Assembly (NCBI GenBank): GCA_037043455.1
Contig: JAWPHD010001216.1
Location: 248,001 to 312,000 of the forward strand
Origin: Cyrtodaria siliqua
Lineage: Eukaryota > Mollusca > Bivalvia > Adapedonta > Hiatellidae
Length of the DNA stretch: 64,000 nucleotides
Direction: 5' to 3'
Shown here: positions 42,301 through 53,223 of the stretch, in pieces
Position numbering within the stretch: position 1 is the first letter of the stretch
Layout of the letters: each line of letters starts with the position of its first letter
Program-made: the position numbers and the translations under genes
Notes under the pieces: generated by a model
Database searches by the model: none
Told to the model about the DNA's origin: nothing
The model's input: only the letters and a program-made list of their open reading frames with translations

Positions 42301-45300
42301 CCCTGTAATGAATGTAATATATATATATATATATGTATACTAGAAAGAAAATAATAAGTATACACTTGCACAACTGGAAAAGGAGTGACATATCAACGTC
42401 AAGGTAGACAACATGCCTTTAAAATAAACTACTGAAAAGAGAACAGTGTAGACAGACCATAATCACACATCAGATATCCTGGCAGGTCGAGGTGTCTTAA
42501 AACATCCTATATTATATAGAATTAAGTTGTTAAACTATTTATAAAACAAGAGGTCACTGACCTTGAAGCTCTACTGATAGATTTTGATAGCTAGGTGAAG
42601 TGAAGTTTCATAAAAATTGTCAAGTAGTTTCAGAGGAGTAGTCGCTACAAGTTGAAGTTTTTACTATATAACTCTAGGTAAACAAAGATGGCCACTGGCA
42701 GCCATGTTTAATGTCGAATCAAAATAATTTTTGACAAGGATCAACATCTTGTCATGCTGATCATTTCAGAAAAAGTCCCATATCAATATCACTTACAGTG
42801 TTCAAGAAGTAGTCGCTACAAACTTGTTTTTAAAAATCTATGTTTAGCTGTGGTGGCCATCTTGAATTTCCAGCCAACCTGAAATTGTGCTAGGATCAAC
42901 TAGACATCAAAAGCAACATTCCTGTGAAGTTTCATGAAAATCCGTCTAGTGGTTTCAGAGGAGTAGTCACTACACATTTTTACTATACAAACTCTTATGT
43001 AAACAAAGATGGCCACTGGCAGCCATGTTTAACGTCGAATCTAAATAATGTTTGACTAGGATCAACATAATGTCATGCTGATCATTTTAGAAAAAGTCCC
43101 ATATCAATATCACTTATAGTTTTCAAGAAGTAGTCGCTACAAACTTATTTTTTAAAAATCTATTTTTAGCTGTGGTGGCCATCTTAAATTTCTGGCCGAC
43201 CTGAAATTTTGCTACGATCAATTGGACATCAAGAGCAACATTCCTGTAAAGTTTCATGAAAATCCGCCAAGTAGTTTCAGAGGAGTAGTCGCTACAAGTG
43301 TTTACTATATAACTCTATGTAAACAAAGATGGCCACTGGCAGCCATGTTTAACGTTGAATCAAAACGATTTTTGACAAGGACCAACATCATGTCATGCTG
43401 ATCATTTCAGAAAAAGTCCCATATCAATATCACTTATACTTTTCAAGGAGTAGTCGCTACAAACTTGTATTTTAAAAATCTATTTTTAGCTTTGGCGGCC
43501 ATCTTGGATTTTGCATCAACATGAATTTTTGCTAGGATCAACTAGACTTCATGGGCAACATTTCTGTAAAGTTTCATGAATATCCATCCAGTAGTTTCAG
43601 AGGGGTAGTCGCTACAAATTTTTACTATATAAATCTATGTAAACAAAGATGGCCGCTAGCGGCCATGTTTAAAGTCGCATCGAAATAAATTTCGACAAGA
43701 ATCAACATCATGTCATGCTGATCATTTTAGAAAACGTCCCATATCAATATCACTTACAGTTTTCAAGAAGTAGTCGCTACAAATTTATTTATTTTAAATC
43801 TATTTTTAGCCGTGGCGGCCATCTTGAATTTCCGGCCAGCCTGAAATTTTTCTAGGATCAACTAGACATCAAGAGCAACCTTCCTGTGAAGTTTCATGGA
43901 CATCCGTCAAGTAGTTTCATAGGAGTAGTCGCTACAAGTTTTTACTATATAACTCTATGTAAACAAAGATGGCCACTGGCAGCCATGTTTAACGCCGAAT
44001 CAAAACGATTTTTGACAAGGACCAACATCATGTCATGCTGATGATTTTAGAAAAAGTCCCATATCAATATCACTTATAGTTTTCAAGGAGTAGTCGCTAC
44101 AAACTTGTATTTTAAAAATCTATTTTTAGCTTTGGCGGCCATCTTGGATTGTGCATCAACATGAATTTTTGCTAGGATCAACTAGACTTCATGGGCAACA
44201 TTTCTGTAAAGTTTCATGAATATCCATCCAGTAGTTTCAGAGGAGTAGTCGCTACAAGTTTTTACTATATAAATCTATGTAAACAAAGATGGCTGCTAGC
44301 GGCCATGTTTAAAGTCGCATCGAAATAAATTTCGACAAGGATCAACATCATGTCATGCTGATCATTTTAGAAAAAGTCCCATATCAATATCACTTATAGT
44401 TTTCAAGAAGTAGTCGCTACAAACTTGAATTTAAAAAATCTATTTTTAGCTTTGGCGGCCATCTTGGATTTCACATCAACATGAATTTTTGCTAGGATCA
44501 ACTAGACTTCATGGGCAACATTTCTGTAAAGTTTTATGAATATCCATCCAGTAGTTTCAGAGGAGTAGTCGCTACAAATAAAAGTTAACGGACGGACAGA
44601 CGGACGGACAGACGGACGATCATGGCATAAGCTCTGCTGATCTCTGATCAGTAGAGCTAAAAACAAGAGGTCAATGACCTTGAAGCTCTACTGATAGGTT
44701 TGTAATAGCTAAATCAGCATTCCTGTGAAGTTTCATGAAAATCCGTCAGAGGAGTAGTCGCTACACGCTTTTACTATATAACTCTTATGTAAACAAAGAT
44801 GGCCACTGGCAGCCAAGTTTAATGTCGAATCAAAAATATATTTTGACAAGGATATCATCATCATGTCATACTGATTATTTTAGAAAAAGTCCCATATCAA
44901 TATCATTTATAGTTTTCAAGAAGTAGTTGCTACAAACTTTTTTTAAAAATCTATTTTTATACGTAGGCCATCTTGAACTTCCGGCCGGCCTGAAATTTTG
45001 CTAGGATCAATTAGACATCAAGAGCAACATTCCTGTGAAGTTTCATGAAAATCTGTCATGTAGTTTCAGAGAAGTCGCTACAAATTTTTACTATATAACT
45101 ATGTAAACAAAGATGGTCACTGGCAGGCATGTTTAAAGTCGAATCAAAATGATTCTCGACAAGGACCAACATCATGTCGTGCTTATCTCATATCAATATC
45201 ACTTATAGTTTTCAAGAGCACAGAAACAGGAAAATGACCCTATCCTTCTATATAACTATGTAAACAAAGATGGTCACTGGCAGGCATGTTTAAAGTCAAA

Positions 45301-48300
45301 TCAAAATGATTCTCGACAAGGACCAACATCATGTCGTGCTTATCTCATATCAATATCACTTATAGTTTTCAAGAGCACAGAAACAGGAAAATGACCCTAT
45401 CCTTCTGGACAGGCTACTAAAATGGCCCTCTACTACATTTTAGTTGCAAGACGGACAGATGGACATCGCACCACCGCATAAACTCTGCTGATCATTCAAG
45501 CTAAAAAAAACAAAAAGCATAAAGTCAATTAATTAAAAACTATTATACCTGCATGCATGTAGTCTAGACACATGCTATTGATGATGTCGAATGAAGGCAA
45601 AGAAAATGCCCAGCTAATCCCTTTAACACCTTTTTCTGCATACTATAAAATAAAACATGCCTGTATATGATCAAATTAACATAAAGAGAATGGATGGTTT
45701 TAGAACATATGGTTTTGAAATGCTAGAATAATTTAGTTATAAATCAATGAATTTCAAAGTCGCAAGAATAAATAGAGAAAATTTGTTTGTTTTGAGTGAA
45801 TATAGGATTTACTTTCATCGAGGTGAGAAAAGTTATATTTTCACGAGTGCTTTTAGCAAAAGTGAACATGTTTAAGTGTTCTCACCTTGAGATGAATATA
45901 AAAGTTCGAACTTGACCGAGATATTATACCCATAACTATTATTCCTAAGATTTATAACGATTGAATGATAAATACTGAAGTTATTGAGCGGAAAACATTG
46001 CGTCTACGGACAGACGGACGGAAAAGCCGAATCCAGTATACACCCCCTACAAACTGTTTGCGGCCGGGGGGCATAATAAACTAACGACCTCTACTCTGGT
46101 ACCAGTCATATGAATTCCTATGCAAATCGATGCCTTATATTGAATCTTAAAAATGTATAAGAACAATCCATGGTAAAATGCAAATAGAGCAAAAACTATT
46201 GAAGGAGTTCATAAGATATTAACTTAAACAGTAGCTATACCTTTTTTTTTTTGTCTTCCAAATTTTGCCTTGCTATGCGAGCATGCTCAATGGTGCCTTC
46301 ATGTGTTCGAGTCTCACCATAACCATTCTCATTGTCTTCTCTGAAAAGATGCATATGAGAAAATAATATATTACTCTGAAGTAACACCGCTTTCAATTGC
46401 AAACATTGCATATTATATAAAGAGACAAATTTGACTCATGACTCTGACTTTTAAGTTTCATAAAGATTGAATAATAAACAATGGGATTTTTTAAAATGAA
46501 AGGGCCACAACTCTGGCGTTACCAATGGGATCTTGGAAATAATAATTATAAAAAATATTAAAATAAAATAAAAACAAGAGCTCAATGACCTTGAAGCTCT
46601 ACTTATTGATTTTGATTACAGGAAGTAGTCGCTACAAACTTGTTTTTTGAAAATTTATTTTTAGCCGTGGCGGCCATCTTGAAAAAGTCGTCTTTCAAAA
46701 ATAATTCAACCGGAACATGATGATTACATGCAACTAGGCTTGGTACTGATCATCCCCGCCAAGTTTCGTTGAAATTCAGCCAGAGGTTCAGGGGAACTAG
46801 TCTGTACAAAATTAGTGTATTAAAACCTTTAAGGGGGTTATAACTCTGCCAAAATTCGTTCAACCAGAACACGGCAATGATAGGTGAAACTAGGCTTGGT
46901 ACTGATCATACCCGCCAAGATTCGCTGTCTAGTAAATAACACCGCTAAAGGTGTAGTATTGATTAATTTAGGCACACCTTAACTTCTGTATTAACTGGTT
47001 TGGTAATTGCTAAGAAGATAATACTTACTTATAAGTATATACATGACTGCGTCCACTTGGATCATACTCTCCTGGATTCAAACAATATGGGCATCCATAA
47101 TATGCATTGAATTGCAAGAAGTCCTGGAACAGACATTTCGCAGGAGATTCACAGGACATTTGTAAGAGCAGTGCCTTACAAGTCTCAGTTTTGGCCTCCC
47201 CTGCAATTTCAACTTGGAACCCTGAAATTATTGATATAGTAGTTATATTATGTGTCATGGTTATGAAAAATAATAAACTAACATTTTCATTTTTATGTAT
47301 TTTAAGACATTTTCAAGTATTGCCAAGGTGTCAGTTTAATATTTGGTTATGGTCGTTTTGTTTTTTGTCGAGCTGCTTTAGCCAAATAGTCGGCACAAGG
47401 CACAATGGTGTACGTATGCAACATAAATGTTAACATTTTTTCTTTGAACAATATCTTCCAACTACAAGTGATAAAACTTTCAAACTGTCAGTGGGTGTGT
47501 TGGTCACGTCTGATACAGCGACCGGACTTCGTGGCCGGGGCTTTCTTGTATTATAAAAATGTTTATAATTTCTGCAGAAATTGACAAACCATTTATTTGT
47601 ACTTGTATGTAAGCAGATTTAAATTGAAAGATCTATTAACCATGCTATTCATACACTCACCTTCAGTAAAAAGTTTCCAAACCAATTCATTAAAAGGTTT
47701 GAAAAAGGTTGACAAATTCGGTTTAGACTTTCCAAACCAAAGACCACACAGAACTTTGTTTTCTCTTCTGAACCTAAAACATGTTAAAATAAATTTCAGT
47801 CAGAAAGTGATAAAATATATAGATATATGTTCAATAATGAAAACATTGAATAGTGTAGGAATAAAACACGAATTTTGTCTTTTTAGCACAAGTTTTCTTC
47901 TTTTTTTAAAATATAGGATTATAACATTGGAATGAGCTAATTGTTCAGCTGTTTCCCTACCAACCCTATTTTTTACCCTCTACCCTAAAGTATTTATAGT
48001 CAAAGTCAAGATTCCATGTCTATATACTCTATATAAAAAAAAGAAAAAAAATCCCCATCTACCTCTCTATTTTTTTAAAGCATGAAATAGGAAACAAGGA
48101 AACAATTATTTGTTTAAGCCTAAATCAAGAACAAAATCTTTGGTGTTATTAATAACCATATATTGATGGTTTTCATTCTCATTCAAGCATTGCTAGATAT
48201 AAAACTTATGACTTAACATTTTTTTGTTTAATAAGGGACCATAACTCTTAGTAGGTTTTCAAACTCATCTGAGCTTCCATTGGTATTAACACTGTGACCA

Positions 48301-51300
48301 AGTTTGGTAAAGACTGGATGCAAAATGGAGGTACCAGATGGATGACAACAGCTCATCCAAGATTTTACTGATACAAACATTCTTATCAAGATTGGTGAAG
48401 TAAATTCAATTAAACTTACCTTAGTTTTGGTGGCAACTCATTAATAACCACATAGACTGGCCATACAGAGAATGTCGAAGACCTACAAGTGTAAAAAAAT
48501 GCATTTACTACAGACTACAGACAAGTGTAGTAAATCAAGGCATGAAAGTAGCCTAATTCTGGAAAACTGATTTGAATTTGAGTGGGGTTATAGTCAGTTT
48601 CAGACTATGCATGACGGTCTATTTTTCATGGTGGAGGCAGACCATGTTTTACAGTGATATAACAGCATTCAGTGCTCCAAAAATACAGATATTGGGCATA
48701 TTGAATCAGAATCTGGGCTTGCCTTATTTTGAAAGTTACTAGTCTCTTCAGTTTTAATGAAAACATGATATTGTATATCTAGGTTGACTAAATGTTACGA
48801 TTTTAACAGAAATTCAATATGGTGTCATCTAAGGATGCCTTAAGACCAAGATGTAAAATTTGTGAAAATGGTTAGGCCAAAAAAAAAAATACCTGTGGTT
48901 CCTACCGGTGGCCCGACCGACCCTATGTTTAAGGGGCCGACTCAAAACTTTTTATATATATATATTTTAAATTTGTTCTGAACAACCATTTATCACAATA
49001 TATCGAGGTAAAATTATATCACAGAGAAACTTTCAGTTGTATCAACTTGTATGGGGTTTATGAGATAAATACATGTAGAATCTCACAATATCTTGCTCCA
49101 AAAAAAAAAAAGAGGCCCAAGAGGGCATGTGGACCCTCTACTTGCTAATATGACTCTTAAAACATCAATGAAGCGAGTGATGAGAAATGAAGGCCGTAAC
49201 AAGGCAAAATATAGCATATTTAACGAAATCAATGGCCATAACTCCGCTGTTACTAGTCCGATTTGGCTGGTTTTCAAACTTGTCCGAGCTTTCATTGACA
49301 TTAACAATCTGGTAAAGTTTGGTAAAGATCAGATGAAAAATGAAGGCCCTGACATCTTAATGAGACAAAATGTTAGCGACGGAAACTCGGCATCCCATAA
49401 GCTTCGCTGGCCTTCGGCCAGTAGAGCTAAAAAATGCCTACTGACCTACGCTATTTTTTAGAACATGCAATAGGAAACACACCTATTTTTTCTTTGGCCT
49501 TAGAAGAAAAATTTAAAATGGACGACCCACATAGTTCATCATGGCAATGATGGCTCAAAATTATAAACTAATACAGTACATCTCACGCGAAACCTACACT
49601 TTACTCTTTCATGCCGAGTGAGGAATTTATTCATGTATTTATCAGTCGTGTCAACTTTGCACATAAAAGATGCACTCAGCGTCTCATTGTACTTTTTCTG
49701 GCGATTGATTGCTTTTTCAATCGCGATATCAGACAAGTTGAAAAGTTGTCGGAAAATTCAGATTTTTTCCCAATAAGAAATCACCACGTGTGCACTCATG
49801 GTTAATCGGATTCTACTCAGAGTGTGAGTGACTCAACAATGGCATAATTTCGCCGCGTGAATTCGCCGAGTACAAACACCGACTCCGCGTTGATACGCGT
49901 AACACATACAACCAAACTCGATGAATCGAGTAGAGTGTAGGTTTCGCGTGAGCTGTACTGTACATAAAGTGCACTTACTTAAAAATGGAAACGCCATCTG
50001 TATTTCCTAACAAACTTATATTTCTTCTGTCATCAAGAAATCCACCCTTTTCTGAAAAATAAAACAGTTCATTTTCATCACTGCTGTACACTCTTTATAA
50101 CTGCGTCATTTTCTTTTCAACATACATGTACATTTAATAAACCAAGTTAATTTAAATATATCTTTTTATTTATATCAGATACTGATCCGATCTGGCTGTT
50201 TCTCACATGTTTTAATGCTTTTTTTTTTATATCAACACATTTTAAAAAGATATGATGAACAAGAGCTGTTACACAACAGTGCGCTCGAATTTAGAAACTG
50301 AAATATTTAAAAAGAATATAAAAAGGGCATAACTTATGTCAAAATAAATGACAGTTATCAAACATGCCAATAGTAATGTTCCATACTGAATATCAATGTA
50401 TTCTGTAAAATGGAATTGAAGATACTAACCAAATTTTGCTAAGCTAAAAAGGAGGCCTGTGTTAAAATAAATGACAGAGTTATGAAACCTGCACATAGCA
50501 GGTTACACTTTCATTGGTAAAACTGTTGATCATTACTAAACACAAACTACCAAAATGTGTTAGCGGTTGTTAAGAATAAGATTATGGTTTTGACCATATA
50601 TTGTAATGCCGGCCATTTTGGATGTCGCATTGACCTAATTTGCAAAAACATTGAAAGGCATCGAGTATCATCTATGTGAAATTTGGTCAAAATTGGAACA
50701 AGCCGTTTCTGGGGAGGAGTTCTTGGATGCCACGTTTGAATCTGGCTGGTTGAAGCACATTTACCAAGTCACATGGATATATATATACTGTACTGTGCCA
50801 GTTTGGTCAAGAGCGTTTTTTAGAGTGGATAAAAAATGTAGGGCACTAGCCCCAATGCAAAAAAGATACATTTTTGCTAATTCAAGGACAGTAACTCCGC
50901 TATTACTATTAGTGATCGAATGTGGCTGGTTCAAGAAGTTGTTTGATTTCTTATAGATAAAAAAAGTTTGATAAAGATCGTAAAATGAATTCCCCCATCA
51001 TGTTAACAAGCTTAAAGTTAACGAAACATGTCATCTCAAAAAAGTGGGTGATCTGCCTTTACCTCGAAAAAAACTCAGCAGTACTGACAATGGTCAACTC
51101 AGCATCAGATTAGCTCTTCCAACAAAAGGCCAGCAAAGCTTAAGATGTTTATGGTACTTGCACTATTTTATTGTCCTCTTACATAATAATGTACTTTTCA
51201 GTTACAAATCAAGTGTAACATACCAAAGAGCTTCTGATAGACTTCACCATCATAAACATCAGAAATGTAATTTCCATTCTTTTTGCTGTCGAACCTGTGA

Positions 51301-52451
51301 CCCAAATGTTCCCAGTTACCTGAAATCATGGCAAAAAATGTGTACGATATTCAACACGATACAGATATGGCAAGTTACAGTAATCATTGAATGCAGGCAG
51401 AGACTATATTTACTATATTGTCACTGTTGAATATTAGAAATTGTACGTTTCTTCTGCTGACCTCAGGGCTTTTTTACGGTATATAACAGAGGCAAAATTA
51501 ATGCTTTTTCTCAGAGATTTCTGCTTTTTGATTGGGAAAAAAAAGTCGAGTTTTTAATTGGGAAGCTTTATATAAGGCAAAAAAGCTGTGGAATTTCAAA
51601 TTTGCGTCATTTATGAAGTTTTGAACAAGGGCAGTGAATGGCAAATTCCATGAAGCATGTAGTGGACTTTGTTTAGTCAATTTAATTAATTTTTAAAATG
51701 AAATTCACTTACGTTGAAGGATTTTCTGTAGTTCAGCTTGCAATGGGATTTCAACAAAATATTTATCTGTTGTTTTCTTGCTACATGATGGACACCCTCC
51801 TGGTACATTATTGTCTGTCCCAATGTAAAATTCACAATTGTCACAGTAGAAATGCTTTCGAAGTGATAAATCTTGACTACTGAAGTACTGGTACAATTGC
51901 TTTACACTTCTCAAATGGCATCTAGATTCCTTGGGTAAGATTAAAGATATTATTTTGATAATGAAACTTAAAGCAATTGCTGACAAGTTGAAAGTTGTCT
52001 TAAGTGTAACAAGAAGCACTGAAAGGTCATGAAAAGATAAACTGGTCCCTTCGTAGATAGGTTGTTGGTCACTGAAGCCCTCAAATGTATCCTCCTCTAG
52101 CTCTAAATCAAGATTCCATTCATCATCCACTGCATTTTCTGCTATGTTTAAACTTATGTCTTCAGAAAAGAGTTCTTCAAATTCAACGTGATGCGGCAGA
52201 TTAGATTCATCCAATGTCTGTAAATTGTCAGTTTCTTCTTCCTGTTTATGCAAATAAAACATATCCTCGTACGGTGTTGATGTTGCGCTCTCACCGGACA
52301 TGGCCGTTGGTATTTCCATTGATTCTTGAGCGTCATGTTCAATATCATCTGTAAATCTATATTTAGACGTGTGACGAAATTGTGTGGTCCTTGGCACTTG
52401 TTCCGATGGATCGTTCAAATAGTTTTTATATTTCTTACGTGTGCTAGCCAT
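38866..52451 (-). CDS. CACTA/EnSpm-like (Tnp2-type) transposase gene, 13 exons, one in-frame stop
   Basis: Exons, in order of translation: 52451-51713, 51319-51224, 50051-49979, 48482-48420, 47773-47661, 47221-47029, 46340-46241, 45642-45549, 41668-41504, 41143-40946, 40369-40212, 39983-39871, 39364-38866. Every junction has an AG acceptor, a GT donor (one GC) and matching phase; the total is 868 codons. Visible motifs are a zinc ribbon near the end of exon 1, DVYDGEVYQKL, TDGVSIFK, GLWFGKSKPN, FNAYYGCPYCLNPGEY, DYMHAVLLGVMK, ASEYRSFLLFYG and LLLHLPNAV...NGPLWCQSCF. These follow the order seen in animal Tnp2/Transposase_21 proteins. The TDG and DYMH aspartates are likely catalytic acids (inference). 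The start is ATG 52451, with A at -3 and G at +4. A TAG at 39126-39124 would remove the last 85 residues. The protein presumably acts in the nucleus on element ends. I found no CACTA-type terminal repeats around it. Confidence 0.88.
39871..39983 (-). CDS. Transposase exon 12
   Basis: 113 bp encoding VVKAVSVLQNLPSMVAKM and the end RVMKADRYKR. Acceptor TTCCAG, donor GTAAGA, exit phase 2. Confidence 0.82.
40212..40369 (-). CDS. Transposase exon 11
   Basis: 158 bp encoding MTFSVHLLLHLPNAV, NGPLWCQSCFFFED and the 'FHSSQH' end. It corresponds in length and content to the remnant exon 4476-4633. Exit phase 0. Confidence 0.88.
40946..41143 (-). CDS. Transposase exon 10
   Basis: 198 bp encoding ASEYRSFLLFYGPACL, then RYYDHFMLLSSAVWLLL and an acidic helix ending STLYG. 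The Glu in ASEYR is a candidate third acidic residue (inference). The remnant exon at 3944-4141 has the same length and aligns with it. Confidence 0.88.
41172..41300 (-). repeat. GGCGCCATATAACC dispersed repeat fragment
   Basis: GAACTGAATTGGGTTTTACG then GGTTATATGGCGCCTAACAG. Lies just upstream of transposase exon 10 (minus strand), between it and exon 9. Confidence 0.75.
41504..41668 (-). CDS. Transposase exon 9, ending at a GC donor
   Basis: 165 bp encoding VLLGVMKQLVKFW ... RVPRSLDDRKHWK. The only donor that keeps the frame into ASEYRSF is AAAG followed by GCAAGT, so this is a GC-AG intron. Confidence 0.84.
42101..42345. repeat. ~70-bp minisatellite with TA runs
   Basis: Three units of CCTCCAGTTGGA, a T run, ATTATCACCCTGTAATGAAT and GTAATATATATATA. 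Intron of the transposase gene. Confidence 0.85.
42546..44660 (+). repeat. ACAAGAGGTC element containing a ~320-bp tandem array
   Basis: Head ACAAGAGGTCACTGACCTTG, tail CTGATCTCTGATCAGTAGAG followed by CTAAAAA. Between them, about seven ~320-bp units share AGAGGAGTAGTCGCTACAAG, CTCTATGTAAACAAAGATGG and TCCCATATCAATATCACTTA. A GACGGACGGACAGACGG stretch precedes the tail. Sits in the transposase intron between exons 8 and 9. Confidence 0.88.
44663..45509 (+). repeat. Second ACAAGAGGTC element, head-to-tail with the first
   Basis: Starts ACAAGAGGTCAATGACCTTG immediately after the tail of the first element and ends CTGCTGATCATTCAAGCTAAA. Contains a ~115-bp internal direct duplication (TGGTCACTGGCAGGCATGTT and GACCCTATCCTTCT). 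Confidence 0.82.
45549..45642 (-). CDS. Transposase exon 8 (second conserved aspartate)
   Basis: 94 bp encoding KGISWAF...FDIINSMCLDYMHA; the DYMH Asp is the likely second catalytic acid. It splices in phase 1 to exon 9, completing HAVLLGVMK across a 3.9-kb intron filled by a tandem repeat array. Confidence 0.88.
46241..46340 (-). CDS. Transposase exon 7
   Basis: 100 bp encoding a charged segment (R-T-H, then IEHARIARQN) and ending in four lysine codons. The run of 11 adenines just before the GTATAG donor makes this junction prone to length changes, but the frame is intact as given. Confidence 0.8.
46574..46985 (+). repeat. ACAAGAGCTC-head repeat
   Basis: ACAAGAGCTCAATGACCTTG, then AGCTCTACTTATTGATTTTG. 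After ~110 bp it changes to two diverged units sharing AACTAGGCTTGGTACTGATC. Transposase intron 6. Confidence 0.7.
47029..47221 (-). CDS. Transposase exon 6 (CxxC zinc-binding block)
   Basis: 193 bp. It contains CKALLLQMSC and the FNAYYGCPYCLNPGEY motif, where CPYC together with neighbouring Cys/His residues probably binds zinc. Exit phase 2, GTAAGT donor. Confidence 0.87.
47661..47773 (-). CDS. Transposase exon 5
   Basis: 113 bp encoding the GLWFGKSKPN ... FFKPFNELVWKL block. Acceptor TTTTAG, donor GTGAGT, exit phase 1. Confidence 0.86.
48420..48482 (-). CDS. Transposase exon 4
   Basis: 63 bp encoding FSVWPVYVVINELPPKLR, the usual 'S..WP......ELP...R' block. It joins exon 3 in phase 2 and exon 5 in phase 2. 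Confidence 0.86.
48875..49499. mobile_element. Harbinger/Tourist-like MITE split by a second element
   Basis: GGCCAAAAAAAA... and ...TTTTTCTTTGGCC with TTA on both flanks. Contains CCCGACCGACCC and AATAGGAAACACACC. The uninterrupted relative is 57088-57357. The split is at an A run near 49100-49111. Confidence 0.82.
49112..49428 (+). repeat. 317-bp ACAAGAG/GAGCTAAAA-type element inserted in a MITE
   Basis: Starts GAGGCCCAAGAGGGCATGTG directly after an A run and ends GCTGGCCTTCGGCCAGTAGA then GCT, followed by AAAAA. The tail is a perfect hairpin CTGGCCTTCGGCCAG. The intact relative at 57088 lacks it, so both boundaries are defined. Confidence 0.85.
49574..49960. mobile_element. Tc1/mariner-like MITE, 387 bp, TA duplication
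   Basis: Ends CAGTACATCTCACGCGAAAC and inverse CAGTACAGCTCACGCGAAAC, with ~33-bp TIRs and two mismatches. TA on both sides. It lies 17 bp from the donor of transposase exon 3. Confidence 0.82.
49979..50051 (-). CDS. Transposase exon 3 (first conserved aspartate)
   Basis: 73 bp encoding GNTDGVSIFK; the Asp of TDG is the likely first catalytic acid (inferred from the family). Acceptor TTTTTCAG, donor GTAAGT. A small TIR element (49574-49960) ends 17 bp inside the following intron. Confidence 0.87.
50258..51010. repeat. ACAAGAGCTGTT-head dispersed repeat
   Basis: ACAAGAGCTGTTACACAACA, then TGCGCTCGAAT. The later part has GGCCATTTTGGATGTCGCAT and TTTGGTCAAAATTGGAACAA. The 101-aa plus-strand open frame here is repeat-derived. 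Transposase intron 2. Confidence 0.6.
51224..51319 (-). CDS. Transposase exon 2
   Basis: 96 bp. It encodes the DVYDGEVYQKL block that precedes the catalytic core in this family. Acceptor TTTCAG, donor GTATGT, phase 1 to phase 1. Confidence 0.85.
51713..52451 (-). CDS. Transposase exon 1 (N-terminal acidic region and zinc ribbon)
   Basis: Residues 1 to about 246, from MASTRKKYKNYL. The first two thirds are acidic and low in conserved motifs. A hydrophobic stretch rich in Leu/Ile/Ser follows, then a C-x2-C ... C-x2-C zinc ribbon (CDNC, CPSC) near the exon end. The exon ends in phase 1 at a GTAAGT donor. An in-frame extension upstream contains no ATG, so 52451 is preferred. Confidence 0.85.
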
Positions 52452-52898
52452 CTTTATACAATACAATACAATACAAACGTTTTATTTCGAGTCGGCATGA
52501 TTACCATTTCAAGAGCTTTTATACGACTTTGGTTGTTTTTGTTATCTTAGGGATAAAATACCATTCTGCATGATGATAAATAACAGTCACTGTGTTCTGT
52601 TTTCAGTCCTGCTGGCCATAAATACCACCTAAATAACTATTCGTTGTGTTTTGAAGCTTGTGTAGAAAAACATTATGTTTACACCGGAAAAACCGCGCGC
52701 CATTTTTCACGCGCACCTGCTGTTATATGCTACGAGTCCAACAATTGGCTTAGCTTGTGATGTCTAAACCAATCGGATTACGGATTGCATTTCTTACGGA
52801 AATAGACGCTATTACCCGAAAAGAATCCGTCACTTACCGGAATTTTTGTTTCTCCAAATCAATTTTGCAAACATTCTTTCAAATATTTTTTATTTATA
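52452..52898. promoter_or_regulatory. Divergent intergenic region, probable bidirectional promoter
   Basis: 447 bp separate the transposase ATG (minus) from the recombinase-gene-2 ATG (plus). It holds a CCAAT box at 52769-52773, an inverted one (ATTGG) at 52744-52748 and a CpG-rich patch near 52690-52715. A TACAA pentamer run at 52457-52478 sits just upstream of the transposase start. No TATA box is obvious. Promoter function is inferred. Confidence 0.5.
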
Positions 52899-53223
52899 AT
52901 GTCGTGTGAAAGTATTTATTTGACTCCCGATAAATGGAACATTTCTTTCCTTCTATCTTTTTTTTTTTTAAATAAACTCGGCTATTACCGTAACTGTAGT
53001 TTGAAAAGAGCGCGAATTTTAAACGCATTTGCCAAGGACGATCACTGCTGCAAAATGTATGCCGTTATGAAATGGCTGAATGACGGAAATAAACTGTCGA
53101 CTCATCACTTTAAGTACATTGTAAACCCAAAGCCATGGGGCGAATATGAGTTGGGGGATGTAGGAGAGGCCATTTATCCTGGAACGAAGAGGCTATGGAG
53201 GTTCGAAATCATGGCAATCAGTG
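52899..53223 (+). CDS. Recombinase gene 2 exon 1
   Basis: 325 bp, ATG start, residues 1-108. After a Phe/Leu-rich N-terminus it encodes KMYAVMKWLNDGNKLSTHHF and then a segment ending RLWRFEIMAIS. The length and pattern (short beta-strand-like blocks, conserved Trp) resemble small Tudor/chromo-like N-terminal folds, but I cannot assign a family. It splices in phase 1 to 57617. Confidence 0.7.

Noticed and set aside
42056..42391. 111-aa minus-strand and 78-aa plus-strand open frames
   Set aside because: Translations of a 70-bp minisatellite with TA and T runs.
47107..47433. 108-aa plus-strand open frame
   Set aside because: Antisense shadow of transposase exon 6 plus intron sequence.
50651..51430. 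101-aa and 128-aa plus-strand open frames in a transposase intron
   Set aside because: Repeat-derived sequence and the antisense of exon 2; no family resemblance.
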